Part shown: positions 32,140 through 64,000 of the stretch, piece by piece
How positions within the stretch are numbered: position 1 is the stretch's first letter
How the letters are laid out: each line of letters begins with the position of its first letter
Assembly: GCA_037893225.1 (NCBI GenBank)
Contig: JAZGUH010000421.1
Location: forward strand, 310,001 to 374,000
Source of the DNA: Hippasteria phrygiana
Taxonomy: Eukaryota; Echinodermata; Asteroidea; Valvatida; Goniasteridae
Direction of reading: 5' to 3'
Length of the DNA stretch: 64,000 bases
Made by a program: the position numbers and the translations under genes
Notes under the pieces: generated by a model
Told to the model about the DNA's origin: nothing
What the model saw: only the letters and a program-made list of their open reading frames with translations
The model's database searches: none

Positions 32140-33178
32140 TTAAAGGGAAAGTCCACCCCGAGTTTATAATAACAATGTTAAAGAACGTTAATTGCAATTG
32201 TGACTTAGTTTTTATTTCATTTTGATTGGTTTCGGTAATCATATAAACCGGAGGTTTTTTCATAACGCGCCTGCCGTCATGCGAGCCGCCCTTGTGCTCT
32301 GGAATATCGGTATATCCGGGATACTGTGACGTAGTGGCTGCACTACCAAGCCGGCCGGCCGGGTACCCGGCCGGTCCCGCGGTCTGAGCTGTGCGAGTGC
32401 AGTGAACCATTGTCCATACATGCAACACACACGAGAACGTGGCAGTGTTGTTCCTTGACGCACGTCTGTTTTCCATATTCCTGGCAAATTTGTGCCCGAC
32501 TGCTAAAGCAAAACTCGGTCGTGCTGTAGTACAGCAACATCATGACGATTTGGCAAGCTTTTGGCTGCTCAAATAAACCGGTTTCAGCGCCTTCTTCCAA
32601 ATTCCCAATCCCCAAACGACCGGATATTTGTAAGAAATGGCTAAACAATATAAAAACGCGACGACTTCGAACCAGATTGCTTTGAGGAAAATCGGCAGGC
32701 AGTTCTCTTGGGGTAGGCTAAGAATCTTCAAGATGATGCAGTGCCTAACATATTTTCTTTCGGACCAGAACAGACTTTGTGCTCTTCTAAAAAAATACAA
32801 AAAACCACGATAAATTGCAGCACGTCAAGTCGAAGTAAACATCAGCCTTACGCATACACGCAATAGTCGGGCGCCTTATAAAACATACGTATTCATATGC
32901 ACTAAGCTGCGTCTAGGTGTGATACCAGTGCATACCGCACGTAGCCAACCATGGGTTTCTATTAAGGTGCGGACACTACGTCATAATCTCCCGGATGTCG
33001 CGGGAACTTCGAACAGTATGGACGCGCCCTTTGTACTGCTGAATGGCAAGAAATCGTAAATATAAAGGGCGCGTGTGTCGTTCTCTATAACAAAGAAAAT
33101 CCAACTCTTGGTGCAGTATGTATGTTAGTGTACTTTTAGACTAGATAAAATATTATAGAGCCTGGAATTCTCCTTTAA
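32140..33178. mobile_element. TTAA-flanked element, about 1031 bp, family D
   Basis: TTAA at 32140-32143 and 33175-33178 brackets termini AGGGAAAGTCCACC and GGAATTCTCCT, imperfect inverted repeats. The interior is CpG-rich compared with its surroundings. No transposase is recognised. Confidence 0.6.
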
Positions 33179-33536
33179 AGAAAATCAGACAGAAACCAAT
33201 CACAGTACTCCTCTATGCTATGCAACCTTCCATCTTGGTGACGTCAAGTTTCAGGTGTAAACAAAACGAACAACATGTATAAATTGTAAACAAGCATGTC
33301 TAACAAAATTAGTCTTACTGTTAATTACTTTGACCTGTTCATTCTTGCATGCAGTAAAAAGAGCATAGTTAGCTTTTCTTTATGACGGTTTACAAATAGT
33401 TTGAGGTCCCAACAAATTATACTTATTGATTTTCATCATGCAAACTCTGTCTAAGAACTGGTTTATGAAATCTTGCATTGGCAAAATGTGACTCATTGTG
33501 TCAGACTTGATCAAATATAACAATATATCTATTGTC

Positions 33537-33720
33537 ATCTTTAACCCTAACCCCTAGGCATTTTACTAGGAAGTGTCCTCAACCTGTCAAAATTCAACAC
33601 TGTGCAGTGTACCTATGGCACATTCTTTGGACTTAGACAAATTGGGGCATAGCTTCATAAAGTAACAGTGCCAAGGCGCTACAGTCCTGAACCCATCAAA
33701 ACTAGACAAAACCTGCTGTT
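33537..33720. mobile_element. decayed family A (CCCTAAC) element
   Basis: It begins TTTAACCCTAAC and shares the blocks GGCACATTCTTTG and CAGTGCCAAGGC with the 213-bp copies, but is diverged throughout and its far end is lost. Confidence 0.65.
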
Positions 33721-33997
33721 GGAGTTTGTAAGGCTTGGAGCAGAGTTTAACCCAATTGCTACATGTCCTCTGGTTTCTGGCCTTTTGTGCTGGATTTTTG
33801 CTGAAAACAGTCAAAAAGACAAAAAAAATGACCAAAATGCCCAGAAACAAGGGGGCACGAGCAAAATCTGCTCCCTTACAAATAATATTGATTTCCCAAC
33901 CTTTTAAAAAGAAAGACACAGTAATGTGTTTTTAAAAAAATGGCATTTGAAGAGTTTCATTATTCATGGATTTGATAATTCTAAATGGTTCACCCTT

Positions 33998-62211
<28,214 letters not shown>

Positions 62212-62317
62212 CTGTAATAAAACAAAAAGTAAAGATTCACTTATTCTTACAGTTTGTGCACCGTGTCAATGTATTTGTATTCGGCCAAAATGTAATGGCT
62301 AGAATTGCTTTATTATT

Positions 62318-62776
62318 TACTCAGAGAGTTTGCGTCATTTTTTTGTTTTATGTAGTTTCTGTATTGTAAAATAATACAGCCAATTTGTTTCTGCCATGAA
62401 ATAACAAAAAAGTGACTTTTGAGAACTATTTTTATCAAGTCCCCTCTAGCGCAGCATAGCCCGCTGATGCCATTTGTCTAAAAGTGGTCGCTGCGGGCAG
62501 CAAACAATTCTGACGTCATAGTACGAACTCCTCTTTTGTTCCTAGTGCTAAACACAAAAGGGAGTTCGTCCTATGATGTCAGAATTGTTTGCTGCCCGTA
62601 GCAATGACTTTTAGACAAATGGCACCAGTGGGCTAGAGGGGCCTTGATAAACCTGCTCTCAAAAGTCACTTTTTTGTTATTTCATGGCAGAAATAATTGG
62701 CCATTATATTTTACAATACGCAATCTGCATAAAACTAAAAAATTACACAAACTTCTCTCAGCAATCAACATCATCT
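62318..62776. mobile_element. palindromic MITE, copy 2
   Basis: Same family as 8425-8848, in reverse orientation, with two arms of about 220 bp at roughly 85 percent by-eye identity. Its right end directly abuts the TTAA of the family B element at 62777. Confidence 0.75.
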
Positions 62777-63279
62777 TTAAAGGTAGTATACAACATTTGC
62801 TTTTTGCTGCAATTTTTGGAAATGAATGGATTTGGGGGTTTAGTATTTTATAGCAAATACTGTAACACTGATGACCCATTTAAAGTTGTGTGTGAATAGA
62901 TGCCGGGAAAGAAAAAGAGAAAAAAATGCTGTACTTGTACTCTGATTCCTTGACCCTACTTCAGACAAACAGAACAATTTATAGACATTTTGGAATTATC
63001 AAACCGGACTACATGTAGCTGACTTGCACCCATTCACGGAAGTGGACTAAGAAAATTGGGGTGCAGTATTTGAAAAAAGTCAGTTTCTTCCAATGGTGGT
63101 CGGCCGACCATCGCTGGAAATTGATACAAAATTCCACTTTTCTGGAAAAAGACAGCACACCAGGTGCCATGATTTCACAGGATCCTTGAGAATATTATTT
63201 ACTTACAAACAGTAAGGTATTTCATAATAATTCAGTAGTTTTGTTTTTGATGCTTGCAAATGTTGTATATTACCTTTAA
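62777..63279. mobile_element. TTAA-flanked MITE, family B copy 2 (495 bp)
   Basis: TTAA at 62777-62780 and 63276-63279. Termini AGGTAGTATACAACATTTGC and GCAAATGTTGTATATTACCT are inverted repeats. A block near the right (CACACCAGGTGCCATGATTTC) matches the left part of copy 1 in reverse. Confidence 0.8.
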
Positions 63280-64000
63280 ATACCTAAAAACAATTCTTAA
63301 ATTGCTTGCAAAATCTTCAGGGAGAGCTATAAGAAACACACTGTTTCCCGTCTCCAACGAGAAAATCCGGAGAGGAAAACATACTCAGATCTAATAGAAG
63401 ACAAGACACAACTAATCAAATTTACTGAAGAATAAATGTCTGTACGACTGTGTAAAACCACCTTTTTGAAACTGAAAATCTGTATCTAAAAACTAAAAAT
63501 AAACCAAGTTACATTGTCAATGTTAAGGGAACAACATAATTATAGGGAATGTGTGTTGAGACAATGAGTACTTTCATTTTTTCTATACAAACGTCTGGCA
63601 TTTCAAGCTTTAAAATGTGTATCAGGAATGAAACTAATGAACAATTATTGTGGATTATGGTACAGCCTTGTACATAATGGTCTCATTTTGGGATAACAAA
63701 TTAGTAATTGGACTATAGGTTCATCGAATGCCAGTACACAACCTACACATTGTAAATTACAAAGCGAGGCAAAAGCACACAAAAAAATCAAGTCAACAGC
63801 TATGATGTGTGGGCTGGAACGTCATTGTTAAAAAGCTTTTCATATTTGCCAGGGAGGTCATTTAAGATAAAAAATGAACTGCAAAAAGAAACATTTGATG
63901 GAAAGTGATGAATCACGTTATGTAAGTGCAAAAAACATACATGGAGGTTAAGAGTTGGTATTGTGGGTATTTGCGGATACGATCAAGGGTCCTGTGCATT
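63280..64000. other. no feature recognised
   Basis: AT-rich sequence presumed to be intron of the MEGF10-like gene. No cysteine-rich exon is seen in any minus-strand frame. Confidence 0.5.

Larger units (their letters stand above)
27876..33997. other. intergenic region and probable 3' UTR of the MEGF10-like gene, no exon recognised
   Basis: About 6 kb, mostly AT-rich. 28140-28430 looks like a LINE-type 3' end finishing in ATAAAGTATTTTGAATTGAA. 30712-30775 resembles a tRNA-derived SINE in reverse. A TTAA element occupies 32144-33174 and a decayed family A element 33537-33720. No frame with recognisable homology is seen. Confidence 0.5.

Noticed and set aside
32114..32476. 120-codon frame in a CpG-rich stretch
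   Set aside because: It lies inside the TTAA-flanked element and shows no recognisable domain.

Overview
This window is eukaryotic nuclear DNA from a marine invertebrate, most likely a deuterostome. I lean towards an echinoderm, but that is inference. The grounds are intron-rich genes with GT-AG junctions, AT-rich introns full of small DNA transposons, many TACATGTA-type palindromes, tRNA-derived SINE remnants and animal-specific gene families. The open frames over 60 codons hide most of the real coding sequence, so I rebuilt the genes exon by exon, requiring splice sites and reading phase to agree at every junction.

Four protein genes are visible, all on the minus strand. (1) 17075 to 2533, continuing off the left edge: the N-terminal 693 codons of a SECISBP2/SECISBP2L-like selenoprotein-synthesis factor in seven exons. 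The RNA-binding half is not in the window. (2) 22712 to 21435: a C2H2 zinc-finger gene of 425 codons, apparently one exon. (3) 27776 to 23369: a small four-exon gene (107 codons) for a MIC13/QIL1-like MICOS subunit. Its likely poly(A) signal lies about 200 bp before the zinc-finger start codon. (4) 62211 to 33998, continuing off the right edge: 23 phase-consistent exons (1033 codons plus stop) of a MEGF10/MEGF11/Draper-like receptor with about 18 EGF-like repeats, one membrane helix and a cytoplasmic tail. The signal peptide and any EMI domain lie beyond 64 kb.

The rest is introns and intergenic DNA dominated by transposons, several with exact boundaries: a hAT-type element with an 8-bp target duplication (23798-24225), a perfect 411-bp-armed palindrome with a 9-bp duplication (15473-16365), a PIF/Harbinger-type element with a Myb/SANT ORF remnant (11812-12598), a CACTA element nested in LINE sequence (49546-52221), a pogo/Tigger-like element (58886-60176), several TTAA-flanked families (three copies of one are each exactly 213 bp), and Penelope-like remnants with hammerhead-ribozyme motifs (54.5 and 60.5 kb).

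The most unusual structure is at 1871-2532. The 3' end of a SECISBP2-like exon together with its 5' splice site has been amplified into a 93-bp tandem array inside the next intron. No bacterial operon, CRISPR array, rRNA gene or intact tRNA gene was seen.
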